A DNA stretch of 64,000 nt from the NCBI GenBank assembly GCA_035648415.1, contig DASRLO010000041.1, positions 1-64,000 on the forward strand. The letters are read 5' to 3'. Origin of the DNA: DATARH01 sp035648415 (GTDB taxonomy: Bacteria > Pseudomonadota > Alphaproteobacteria > ATCC43930 > CGMCC-115725). Made by a program: the position numbers and the translations under genes. Positions within the stretch are counted from its first letter, which is position 1; every line of letters starts with the position of its first letter. Below are positions 49,394 through 56,597 of the stretch, in pieces. The notes under the pieces were generated by a model. The model was not told the origin of the DNA and did no database searches. It saw only the letters and a program-made list of their open reading frames with translations.

Positions 49394-51721
49394 ATGGCGA
49401 CACCAGGCCCGCAGATCGGGCGCGCGCTGCGCCGTGTCGAGGATTCCCGCCTCCTGCGCGGCAAGGGTCGGTTTGTCGAGGATATCGCCGTGCCGCGGGC
49501 GCTGCACGGCGTGGTGCTGCGCTCGCCGCACGGGCATGCCGAGATCGTCGGGATCGAGACGCTGGCCGCGCGGGCCATGCCCGGCGTCCACGGTGTCTTC
49601 ACCGCGGCCGATCTCGCGGCGGAGAACATCGGTCCGCTGCCCTGCATCGCCCAGGTCGCGACCATCGGACCGCTGATCGTGCCGCCGCGTTGCGCGCTGG
49701 CGGTCAAGCGGGTGCGTCATGTCGGCGATCCGGTGGCGTTTGTCGTCGCCGAGACGCGCGAGCAGGCGCGCGCCGCCGCCGAGCGGGTCGAAATCGGCTA
49801 TCGCACGTTCCCGGCGGTGGTCGACGGCCCGGCGGCCTTGCTGCCCGGCGCCGTCCAGCTTTGGGACGAAGCCCCCGGCAACCTCGCCTTCCGCTTCGAG
49901 CGCGGCGACAAGGCGGCGGTCGCCGCGGCGATGGCGGACGCGGCGCATGTCGTCGAGGTCGAGCTGGTCAACAACCGGCTCGTCGTCGCGCCGATCGAAC
50001 CGCGCGCCGCGATCGGCCGCTACGACCCGGGCGGCGACGGTTTCGACCTGGTGCTCACCGGGCAGGGCGTGCACAGCCTGCGCAACCAGCTTGCCGACAC
50101 GGTCTTCCGGATGCCCCGCGACCGTTTTCGGGTCAGCGCTCCCGATGTCGGCGGCGGGTTCGGGGTCAAGAACTTCCTCTACCCCGAATATGTGCTGGTG
50201 CTGTTCGCGGCGCGGCGGTTCGGCCGGGCGGTCAAATGGATCGGCGAGCGCGGCGAGGATTTTCTGTCCTCGGCGCAAGGGCGCGACAACCACACGCGCG
50301 GCCGCCTCGCGCTCGACGACGATGGCCGCTTTCTTGCGCTCGAAGCGGAAACCGTCGCCAATCTCGGAGCCTACGTCTCGACCAACGGGCCGGGCAGCTC
50401 GACCAATTCGCCGTCGACCGCCCTGGGCGGGGTTTACGCGATCCCGGCGATGTTCATGAGCGTGCGCGGCGCCTTCACCAACACCGTGCCGATCGACGCC
50501 TATCGCGGCGCCGGCAAGCCCGAGGCCAATTACCTGACCGAGCGCCTGGTCGAATTCGCCGCGCGCCGTCTCGCGATCGACCCCGTCGAGTTGCGGCGCC
50601 GCAACCTCGTCCGCGACTTCCCCTATCGCGGCGCGCTCGGCATGGTGATCGACAGCGGCAAGTTCGCCGCCAGTCTCGCCGCCGCGGTCGAGCGCGCGCG
50701 GCGCGCGGGTTTCGCGGCCCGCCGCGCAACCGCGGCTTCCGCCGGAAAGCTGCGCGGGCTCGGCATCGCGTGTTTCCTTGAGACCGCCCGCGGCACGCCG
50801 AGCGAAGGCGCTGAAATCCGCTTCGAGGCCGATGGCGCGGTGTCGCTGCTGCTCGGCACCCAGTCGAACGGCCAGGGTCACGAAACCAGCTACAAGCAGA
50901 TCGCCGCCGACCTTCTGGGCTTGCCGATCGAATCGTTCCGGTTCGTCCAGGCCGACACGCGCGAGGTCAAGGCCGGCAACGGGCATGGCGGCGCGCGCTC
51001 GATGCACCAAGGCGGGTTCGCGCTGCATCGGGCGGCCGCGATGGTCGTCGCCAAGGGCCGTGCGGTTGCCGCCGGCTTGTTGCAGGCCGAGGCGGCGCGG
51101 CTCGATTTCGCCGAGGGGCGGTTTACCGTGCCGGGCAGCGGGCGCGGCGTCGATCTCCTCGCCGTGGCGCGCGCCGCCGCCGATCCGGCGAGCCTGCCGG
51201 AAGGGCTCGCGCCGGGCCTCGATTCCTATGCCTGGAACGAATGCGACGAGTTCACCTTCCCGTCCGGCGTCCACGTCGCCGAGGTCGAGATCGACGCGGA
51301 AACCGGCGCGGTGCGGCTCGAACGCTACCTCGCGGTCGACGATTACGGCCGGGTGATCAACCCGCTCCTGACCGTGGGCCAGGTCCAGGGCGGCGTCGCG
51401 CAGGGCATCGGTCAGGCGATGCTCGAGCACACGGTCTACGACCCGCAATCGGGGCAATTGCTCAGCGGCTCGCTGCTCGATTACGCGCTGCCCCGCGCCG
51501 ACGATTTGCCGGCTCTCGACATCACCCTCGACGGGCTGCCGACCGCGGCCAATCCGCTCGGGGTCAAGGGTTCCGGCCAAGCCGGCTGCATCGCCGCGCC
51601 GCAGACCATAATCTGCGCGATCCTCGACGCGCTCAGTCCGCTCGGCATCGACCATTTCGACATGCCGTCCACCCCCGAGCGCGTGTGGCGCGCGATCAGG
51701 GCCGCCCGGCCAGCTCCCTGA
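49394..51721 (+). CDS. Xanthine dehydrogenase-family molybdopterin-binding subunit (orphan)
   Basis: 775 residues. N-terminal a/b hammerhead (GRALRRVEDSRLLRGKGRFV), Mo-cofactor blocks DVGGGFGVKNFLYPEYVLV, DAYRGAGKPEANYLTERLVE, GTQSNGQGHETSYKQIAADL, NGHGGARSMHQGG. The C-terminal motif reads KGSGQAGCIAAP, with Gln729 where xanthine oxidase-family enzymes have the catalytic Glu (GEAG). No medium (FAD) or small (2Fe-2S) subunit gene is adjacent. Starts one base after the tetR stop. Converges on cca, overlapping by 26 bp. Might be inactive, a variant enzyme, or partner with subunits elsewhere. Confidence 0.9.
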   Translation: MATPGPQIGRALRRVEDSRLLRGKGRFVEDIAVPRALHGVVLRSPHGHAEIVGIETLAARAMPGVHGVFTAADLAAENIGPLPCIAQVATIGPLIVPPRCALAVKRVRHVGDPVAFVVAETREQARAAAERVEIGYRTFPAVVDGPAALLPGAVQLWDEAPGNLAFRFERGDKAAVAAAMADAAHVVEVELVNNRLVVAPIEPRAAIGRYDPGGDGFDLVLTGQGVHSLRNQLADTVFRMPRDRFRVSAPDVGGGFGVKNFLYPEYVLVLFAARRFGRAVKWIGERGEDFLSSAQGRDNHTRGRLALDDDGRFLALEAETVANLGAYVSTNGPGSSTNSPSTALGGVYAIPAMFMSVRGAFTNTVPIDAYRGAGKPEANYLTERLVEFAARRLAIDPVELRRRNLVRDFPYRGALGMVIDSGKFAASLAAAVERARRAGFAARRATAASAGKLRGLGIACFLETARGTPSEGAEIRFEADGAVSLLLGTQSNGQGHETSYKQIAADLLGLPIESFRFVQADTREVKAGNGHGGARSMHQGGFALHRAAAMVVAKGRAVAAGLLQAEAARLDFAEGRFTVPGSGRGVDLLAVARAAADPASLPEGLAPGLDSYAWNECDEFTFPSGVHVAEVEIDAETGAVRLERYLAVDDYGRVINPLLTVGQVQGGVAQGIGQAMLEHTVYDPQSGQLLSGSLLDYALPRADDLPALDITLDGLPTAANPLGVKGSGQAGCIAAPQTIICAILDALSPLGIDHFDMPSTPERVWRAIRAARPAP

Positions 51722-53021
51722 GCCGGGCGAGGCATTCTTCGCGGTCGGCGGCGAAATCGCCGTCTTCCCACCAGCGTTTGACCGCGGCGAGCAGCCGCCC
51801 GACACGCGGTCCCGGCGCGATCCCCAGCGCGGTCACATCGCCGCCGCTGACCGGGAAGGCAGGAAGCGGCCAGGTTTCGGCAAATTCCACCAGCTTCCGC
51901 AAACGGCCCAATGTCAGCCGCCCGGCTGCGGCCAGCAAGAGCGCCAAGTCGCGGTAGCGCTCGGGGCCGAGGCGGTAGAGCGCCAGACGTTGCGCCTGCG
52001 CAGTGTCGCTGGGATCGAGAGGCCACGGCGCCGCCAACGCGATCAGCCGTTTCCGCTCGGCGACGGACAGGCGCAGCCGTTCCGCCAATTTGATCGCGGC
52101 CGCCCGGTCGACCTCGATCATCGCGGCGAGGCGGAGCAGGGGATCGGCCGGCTTGCCCCCACCCCGACCCTCCCCCGCAAGCGGGGGAGAGGGTGCGTTT
52201 GGTGGGTTGGCGTCTGCCGACCTCCTCCTCCGCAAACGGGGGAGGGTTGGGGAGGGGGTTGACAGCGCGGCCAGCCTTCCAAGGCGGTCGATGCGCGTCG
52301 CCTCGGGCAGGATCGCGCCGAGGACGCCGTCGTCCCGCATCATGTTGAGCGCGCGGATCGGGTTCGGCAGCGAGAGCAGTCCGCTGAGCTCTCGCCAGAT
52401 GCGTTCAGCAGATAAGGCAGACAATTTGCCGACCGCACCCTGGCAAGCGACGCGCGCGGCCTGATCGCCTCCGCGGTCACCGAAGCGCGCCTCGAATCGG
52501 TAGTAGCGCAGGATGCGCAGCACATCCTCGGCGATCCGCGTCGCCGGGTCGCCGACAAAGCGCACCCGTCGCGCCGCGAGGTCGGCGCGCCCTCCGACCG
52601 GATCGTAAAGCGTGCCGTCCGGCGCCAGGTAGATCGCGTTGATCGTGAAGTCGCGCCGTGCCGCGTCCTCGTCCCAACCGGCGTCGAACGCGACCCGTGC
52701 GCGGCGCCCGAATGTCTCGACGTCGCGCCGCAGAGTAGTGATCTCGAAATGCCGCGGCGGCCCAGGGGATGTGATCACGGCGGTGACCGTGCCGTGCTCA
52801 AGCCCGGTCGGGATGGCCCTGATCCTCGCCGCGGCGAGCGCACCCATTACCGTTTCCGGCCGTGCCGGGGTGGCAAGGTCGATATCGCCGGTCACGATGC
52901 CGAGCAGCGCGTCGCGCACGCAGCCGCCGACAAACCGAACGTCGACCCCGTCCTTCGCCAGCGCCGCGACCAGCCGCTGCACCGGGCGCTCGGCGAGCCA
53001 AGAAGGATGCAGCTCGCTCAC
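51696..53021 (-). CDS. cca: CCA tRNA nucleotidyltransferase / poly(A) polymerase family
   Basis: 441 residues from a GTG at 53021 (GTGA overlap with the upstream gene). Head domain: VRFVGGCVRDALLGIVTGDI with the metal site DIDLAT, ARRDFTINAIYLAPDG, RFVGDPATRIAEDVLRILRY. Then ALSAERIWRELSGLL and the C-terminal helical body. Adds or repairs the 3' CCA of tRNAs. Residues about 253-290 (LSTPSPTLPRLRRRRSADAN, then PSPPLAGEGRGGG) are encoded by a palindromic repeat inserted in frame. Confidence 0.94.
   Translation of the reverse strand: MSELHPSWLAERPVQRLVAALAKDGVDVRFVGGCVRDALLGIVTGDIDLATPARPETVMGALAAARIRAIPTGLEHGTVTAVITSPGPPRHFEITTLRRDVETFGRRARVAFDAGWDEDAARRDFTINAIYLAPDGTLYDPVGGRADLAARRVRFVGDPATRIAEDVLRILRYYRFEARFGDRGGDQAARVACQGAVGKLSALSAERIWRELSGLLSLPNPIRALNMMRDDGVLGAILPEATRIDRLGRLAALSTPSPTLPRLRRRRSADANPPNAPSPPLAGEGRGGGKPADPLLRLAAMIEVDRAAAIKLAERLRLSVAERKRLIALAAPWPLDPSDTAQAQRLALYRLGPERYRDLALLLAAAGRLTLGRLRKLVEFAETWPLPAFPVSGGDVTALGIAPGPRVGRLLAAVKRWWEDGDFAADREECLARLRELAGRP
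52155..52261. repeat. Palindromic repeat inserted in frame inside cca
   Basis: Outer arms CCCCCACCCCGACCCTCC and GGAGGGTTGGGGAGGGGG are near-perfect inverses. Inner hairpin CTCCCCCGCAAGCGGGGGAG at 52170-52189, a second similar hairpin near 52226-52247. Total length is compatible with the cca frame, so translation continues through it. The inner unit resembles the repeat at 21041-21062. Confidence 0.8.
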
Positions 53022-53299
53022 GGCTTCTGGCCCGGCACGATATGGCCCGGCACGATGTGGCCGTTCTCGACCCGCGGCGGGACGTATGTCCCCGGCGTCG
53101 CGATGCCGAAATGGACCGTGACGACGAACAGCACCAGTGCGGTGAGCACAACGCCGATGGCCGCGAGCGACACCCAGGGCATCCCGCGCCACCACACCGC
53201 GCCGGCCGCCTCGGACCAGCGCACCGCCCGCAACCAGACAAGATAGAGCACGGTCGGCAGCACCAGTGGCACGACGAGGGTCAGGAATTCGCGCAGCAT
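53018..53299 (-). CDS. DUF6111 family small membrane protein
   Basis: 93 residues. Two hydrophobic segments: MLREFLTLVVPLVLPTVLYL and WVSLAAIGVVLTALVLFVVT, ending in GIATPGTYVPPRVENGHIVP and a short repeat (GHIVPGHIVPG). The GTYVPPR...G.IVPG ending is the DUF6111 pattern of alphaproteobacteria. Function unknown. Sits between the NUDIX gene and cca, overlapping the cca start as GTGA. Confidence 0.82.
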   Translation of the reverse strand: MLREFLTLVVPLVLPTVLYLVWLRAVRWSEAAGAVWWRGMPWVSLAAIGVVLTALVLFVVTVHFGIATPGTYVPPRVENGHIVPGHIVPGQKP

Positions 53300-53315
53300 C
53301 CCGGCCTCAAGCCGC

Positions 53316-53978
53316 TCAAGGCGCCAGCACCTCGGCAAGATTGACGAGGATCCCGGCGGTGGCTCCCCAGATGTTGCGGCCCTCGTACGGCAGCACGAAA
53401 AATACCCGCGTCCGTCCGGCGGATTCGCGCTCTGTGCGGTTGTGGTTGCGCCGGTCGAGGATATAGGCGAGCGGCACCTCGAAGGCTTCGGCGACTTCGT
53501 AGGGGTCGATCGCCAGCGTGGGAGGCGGCGCGACGATGCCGACGATCGGGGTGATCTCGAAGCCGGTCCCGGTAACGTAGGTGTCGAGCCGGCCGATGAC
53601 GCTGACGAGCTCGCGCGGCAACCCGACCTCCTCCTCGGTCTCGCGCAGCGCGGCGGCGACGGCGTCGGCGTCCTCGCGCTCGATCCGTCCGCCGGGGAAC
53701 GCAATCTGCCCGGCATGCGCCGACAGATGCGCGGTGCGCTGCGTCAGCAGCACGGTCATGCCATGCGCACGCTCGATCAGCGGCACCAGCACCGCCGCCG
53801 GGCGCAGCGCCGCCGAGGGCGGCGTCGCGCCGGGGTTGAGGTCGTGGTCGCCGCGCGTCGCCTCGCGCACCTCGGCGGCCTCGACGGGATCGTCGGTGCC
53901 GCCGAAACCGCGCCGCCCCGGCGCGCGGCCCGCCAGCCGCGCGATCACTTCTTCGCGAGTGAACGGTTGGCGGCTCAC
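53316..53978 (-). CDS. NUDIX hydrolase, CoA pyrophosphatase type
   Basis: 220 residues from a GTG at 53978 (GTGA overlap with DUF1285). LLTQRTAHLSAHAGQIAFPG followed by GGRIEREDADAVAAALRETE and EEVGL form the NUDIX box; the HLSAHAGQIAFPGG stretch is the CoA-pyrophosphatase signature. Hydrolyses CoA or acyl-CoA to phosphopantetheine and ADP. Part of the conserved alphaproteobacterial order DUF1285-NUDIX-DUF6111-cca. Confidence 0.92.
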   Translation of the reverse strand: MSRQPFTREEVIARLAGRAPGRRGFGGTDDPVEAAEVREATRGDHDLNPGATPPSAALRPAAVLVPLIERAHGMTVLLTQRTAHLSAHAGQIAFPGGRIEREDADAVAAALRETEEEVGLPRELVSVIGRLDTYVTGTGFEITPIVGIVAPPPTLAIDPYEVAEAFEVPLAYILDRRNHNRTERESAGRTRVFFVLPYEGRNIWGATAGILVNLAEVLAP

Positions 53979-54616
53979 GCGTCTTCCGGGTCGCCGAGAT
54001 CGAAGAATACGCCGTTGCTCCACAGCCCGAACGGCCCGCCGCCGTCGCCGCGTTCGGCGTCGGCCAGCTCGACCAGTTCGTAGAAGACCGGGCGGTTGAT
54101 CCGCGCGTCGAGCCCCGGCTGCACCAGGATATAAGGCGCTGGCTCGCCGTTTGCAGCGGTGTCGATGCGCAGTCTATGCTCGGGTCCGGCCGCCACAATC
54201 TGGTCGAGATTGGTCCGGAAACTGAGGCGGCGTTGGCGCCCGGAGCCTTCGCTGGTCACCTCGACGGCGAGAAACGGGGCGTCATCGACAGCGACTCGGC
54301 CGCGCTCGGCCGGGGTGACGAGCCAATAACTGCCGTCGTCTTCGCGGCGCAGGACGGTGGCAAAGAGTTTGACGAGCGGTTGGCGGGCGATCGGGGAACC
54401 GCGATAAAACCAGGCGCCGTCGCGGGCGATCCGCATGTCGAGATCGCCGTGATCGACCACGGTACGTTTTCTGGGCGGCGGTCTTTGGCCGCGACCTTCC
54501 GGCCGCTCCGGGGATTTGCCCGCTGCGGTAATATCGGCGAATGTCGGCCCGGCCGATGTCGGCTTGCGGCCGCCGCGTTTTAAGGATCGAGAGAATTTGG
54601 CTTCCACGTCACCCAT
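53975..54616 (-). CDS. DUF1285 domain protein
   Basis: 213 residues. Start at 54616 after GGAGGGGAG. A basic, low-complexity N-terminus (SLKRGGRKPTSAG) leads to the DUF1285 domain: DMRIARDGAWFYRGSPIARQ, LVKLFATVLRREDDGSYWLV, TPAERGRVAVDDAPFLAVEV, and the end LWSNGVFFDLGDPED. The family has a double-barrel fold of unknown function. Its first 20 bases overlap the start of the divergent MoxR gene. Confidence 0.9.
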   Translation of the reverse strand: MGDVEAKFSRSLKRGGRKPTSAGPTFADITAAGKSPERPEGRGQRPPPRKRTVVDHGDLDMRIARDGAWFYRGSPIARQPLVKLFATVLRREDDGSYWLVTPAERGRVAVDDAPFLAVEVTSEGSGRQRRLSFRTNLDQIVAAGPEHRLRIDTAANGEPAPYILVQPGLDARINRPVFYELVELADAERGDGGGPFGLWSNGVFFDLGDPEDA

Positions 54617-55601
54617 AAACTCCCCTCCGGGGGATCTCGTCGCCGAGGTCGAAGCGCTGGGCGAGCGGTTGAGCCTTGTCCGCGAGCGGATCGGCGAGGT
54701 CATCTTCGGTCAGCGCGAAGTGATCGAGCAAGCGTTGATCACGCTCTTGTCGGGCGGCCATGCGCTGCTGATCGGCGTGCCGGGTCTCGCCAAGACGCGC
54801 CTGGTCGAGACGCTGGGCACGATCCTCGGCGTCGACGACAAGCGCATCCAATGCACCCCCGACCTGATGCCGGCCGATATTCTCGGTTCCGAGGTGCTTG
54901 AGGAAAGCGAGAGCGGGCGGCGCTCGTTTCGCTTCCTGCCGGGTCCGGTGTTCTGCCAGCTCTTGATGGCCGACGAGATCAACCGAGCCAGCCCGCGCAC
55001 CCAATCGGCGCTGTTGCAGGCGATGCAGGAGGGCCGCGTGTCGATCGCCGGCCAGTACCATCCGCTGCCCCGCCCGTTCCACGTCCTGGCGACGCAGAAC
55101 CCGCTGGAGCAGGAGGGCACCTACCCGCTGCCCGAGGCGCAGCTCGACCGCTTCCTCCTGCAGATCGACGTCGATTACCCCGACCTCGATTCCGAGCGGC
55201 GCGTGCTGATCGCGACGACCGGCGCCGACGAGGCCTTACCTCGTCCGGCAATGACCGGCGACGAGCTGATCGCGGCGCAGCGGCTGGTGCGCCGCATTCC
55301 GGTCGGGGACAGCGTCGTCGACGCAATCCTCAAGCTGGTGCGCTCGGGGCGCCCGGAAGCCGGCGCCGACGGCGCGCGCCGGTTTGTCGCCTGGGGCCCG
55401 GGCCCGCGCGCCAGCCAGGCGCTGATGCTCGCCTGCCGGGCGCGAGCGCTGATCGACGGCCGCTATGCGCCCTCGGTCGACGATGTGCTGGCGCTGGCGC
55501 CGCCGGTGCTGCGCCACCGGATGGCGGTCAGCTTCGCCGGCCGCGCCGAGGGCGTCGGCGTGACCCAGGTCATCGAGCAGATGATGGCGCCACTCCGGTG
55601 A
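54597..55601 (+). CDS. MoxR-family AAA ATPase
   Basis: About 334 residues from a TTG at 54597; the frame is open to an ATG at 54516 inside DUF1285. AAA+ core: VIFGQREVIEQALITLLSGG, Walker A LLIGVPGLAKTRLVETLG, RIQCTPDLMPADILGSEV, Walker B FCQLLMADEINRASPRTQSA, sensor 1 VLATQNPLEQEGTYPLPEAQ, and LDRFLLQIDVDYP. MoxR ATPases act as chaperones, usually with DUF58 and von Willebrand proteins encoded downstream, as here. Confidence 0.92.
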   Translation: MASTSPINSPPGDLVAEVEALGERLSLVRERIGEVIFGQREVIEQALITLLSGGHALLIGVPGLAKTRLVETLGTILGVDDKRIQCTPDLMPADILGSEVLEESESGRRSFRFLPGPVFCQLLMADEINRASPRTQSALLQAMQEGRVSIAGQYHPLPRPFHVLATQNPLEQEGTYPLPEAQLDRFLLQIDVDYPDLDSERRVLIATTGADEALPRPAMTGDELIAAQRLVRRIPVGDSVVDAILKLVRSGRPEAGADGARRFVAWGPGPRASQALMLACRARALIDGRYAPSVDDVLALAPPVLRHRMAVSFAGRAEGVGVTQVIEQMMAPLR

Positions 55602-55626
55602 TCTCGGCCCCCATGACCTTTGCCTC

Positions 55627-56583
55627 ATGATCTCAGCCCGGGCGATCGGGCGGATTTCGACGGCCGCTCTCGGGCCGCGCCTGGCCGTGCCGTCGCTGCG
55701 CCATCGCGCCGAGGACGCCGCAGGCGCGCTGCCGCCGCTGCTCGTCGCTGCCGAGCGCATCGCCGCGACGGTGGCGCAAGGCGTCCACGGGCGTCGCCGG
55801 ATCGGCCAGGGCGAGACCTTCTGGCAATTCCGTCAATACGAGCCGGGCGACGCCGCCGGACACATCGATTGGCGCGAGAGCGCCAAGTCGCAGCGGCTTT
55901 ACGTCCGCGAGACCGAGTGGGAGGCGGCGCAGAGCGTGTGGCTGTGGCGCGACGCGTCGCGGTCGATGGACTACAGCTCGGCCGCCTACATCCCGGGCGG
56001 CGACTGGCCGGCCAAGCGCGAGCGCGCCGAATTGATCGTCGTCGCGCTGGCCAGCCTCCTGGTGCGCGGCGGTGAGCGGCTGAGCCTGTTGGGCAGCGGC
56101 GTCGCCCCGATGAGCGGCCGCATCGCGCTCACCCGGCTCGTCGGCCTCATCGAGCATGACGGCCCGCACGCCGTCTCGGCGCGGGCCGGGCTGCCCGCGC
56201 CCGAGCCGCTGCCGCGTGCGGCGCAATTGGTGCTGGTCGGCGATTTCCTGGGCGATCTCGAAGCCACCAACAAGGCCGTCGCCGGGTTCGCCGCTTCCGG
56301 CGTCGGCGGCCATCTGCTGCAGATCGTCGATCCGGCCGAGGAGGATTTGCCGTTTGACGGCCGCGTCCGCTTCGAAGGGGTCGAGGAGCGCGACGATTTG
56401 GTCGTCAGCCGTGTGGAAAACATCCGCGATGCCTATGCCGGCCGCTTCCGCCAGCATCGCGACGGGTTGCAGGCCATCGCCCGCGCGGTCGGCTGGAGCT
56501 TCAGCGCGCACCGCACCGATCGGCCGCCGCATCTGGCGCTGCTGGCGCTGCACGCCGCGCTCGCGCCGGATCGCAGGCGATGA
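55627..56583 (+). CDS. DUF58 domain protein
   Basis: 318 residues. VHGRRRIGQGETFWQFRQYE, PGDAAGHIDWRESAKSQRLY and VRETEWEAAQSVWLWRDASR-SMDY are the DUF58 blocks; the WRDASRSM stretch mimics a metal-site VWA start. No membrane segment, unlike many DUF58 proteins. Forms a unit with MoxR (25 bp upstream) and the two following membrane proteins. Confidence 0.9.
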   Translation: MISARAIGRISTAALGPRLAVPSLRHRAEDAAGALPPLLVAAERIAATVAQGVHGRRRIGQGETFWQFRQYEPGDAAGHIDWRESAKSQRLYVRETEWEAAQSVWLWRDASRSMDYSSAAYIPGGDWPAKRERAELIVVALASLLVRGGERLSLLGSGVAPMSGRIALTRLVGLIEHDGPHAVSARAGLPAPEPLPRAAQLVLVGDFLGDLEATNKAVAGFAASGVGGHLLQIVDPAEEDLPFDGRVRFEGVEERDDLVVSRVENIRDAYAGRFRQHRDGLQAIARAVGWSFSAHRTDRPPHLALLALHAALAPDRRR

Positions 56584-56597
56584 CGGCGGCATAGCGG

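Noticed and set aside
49361..51805. Minus-strand open frame of 814 codons opposite the molybdopterin subunit gene
   Set aside because: Low-complexity Arg/Asp/Gly product without motifs; antisense shadow.
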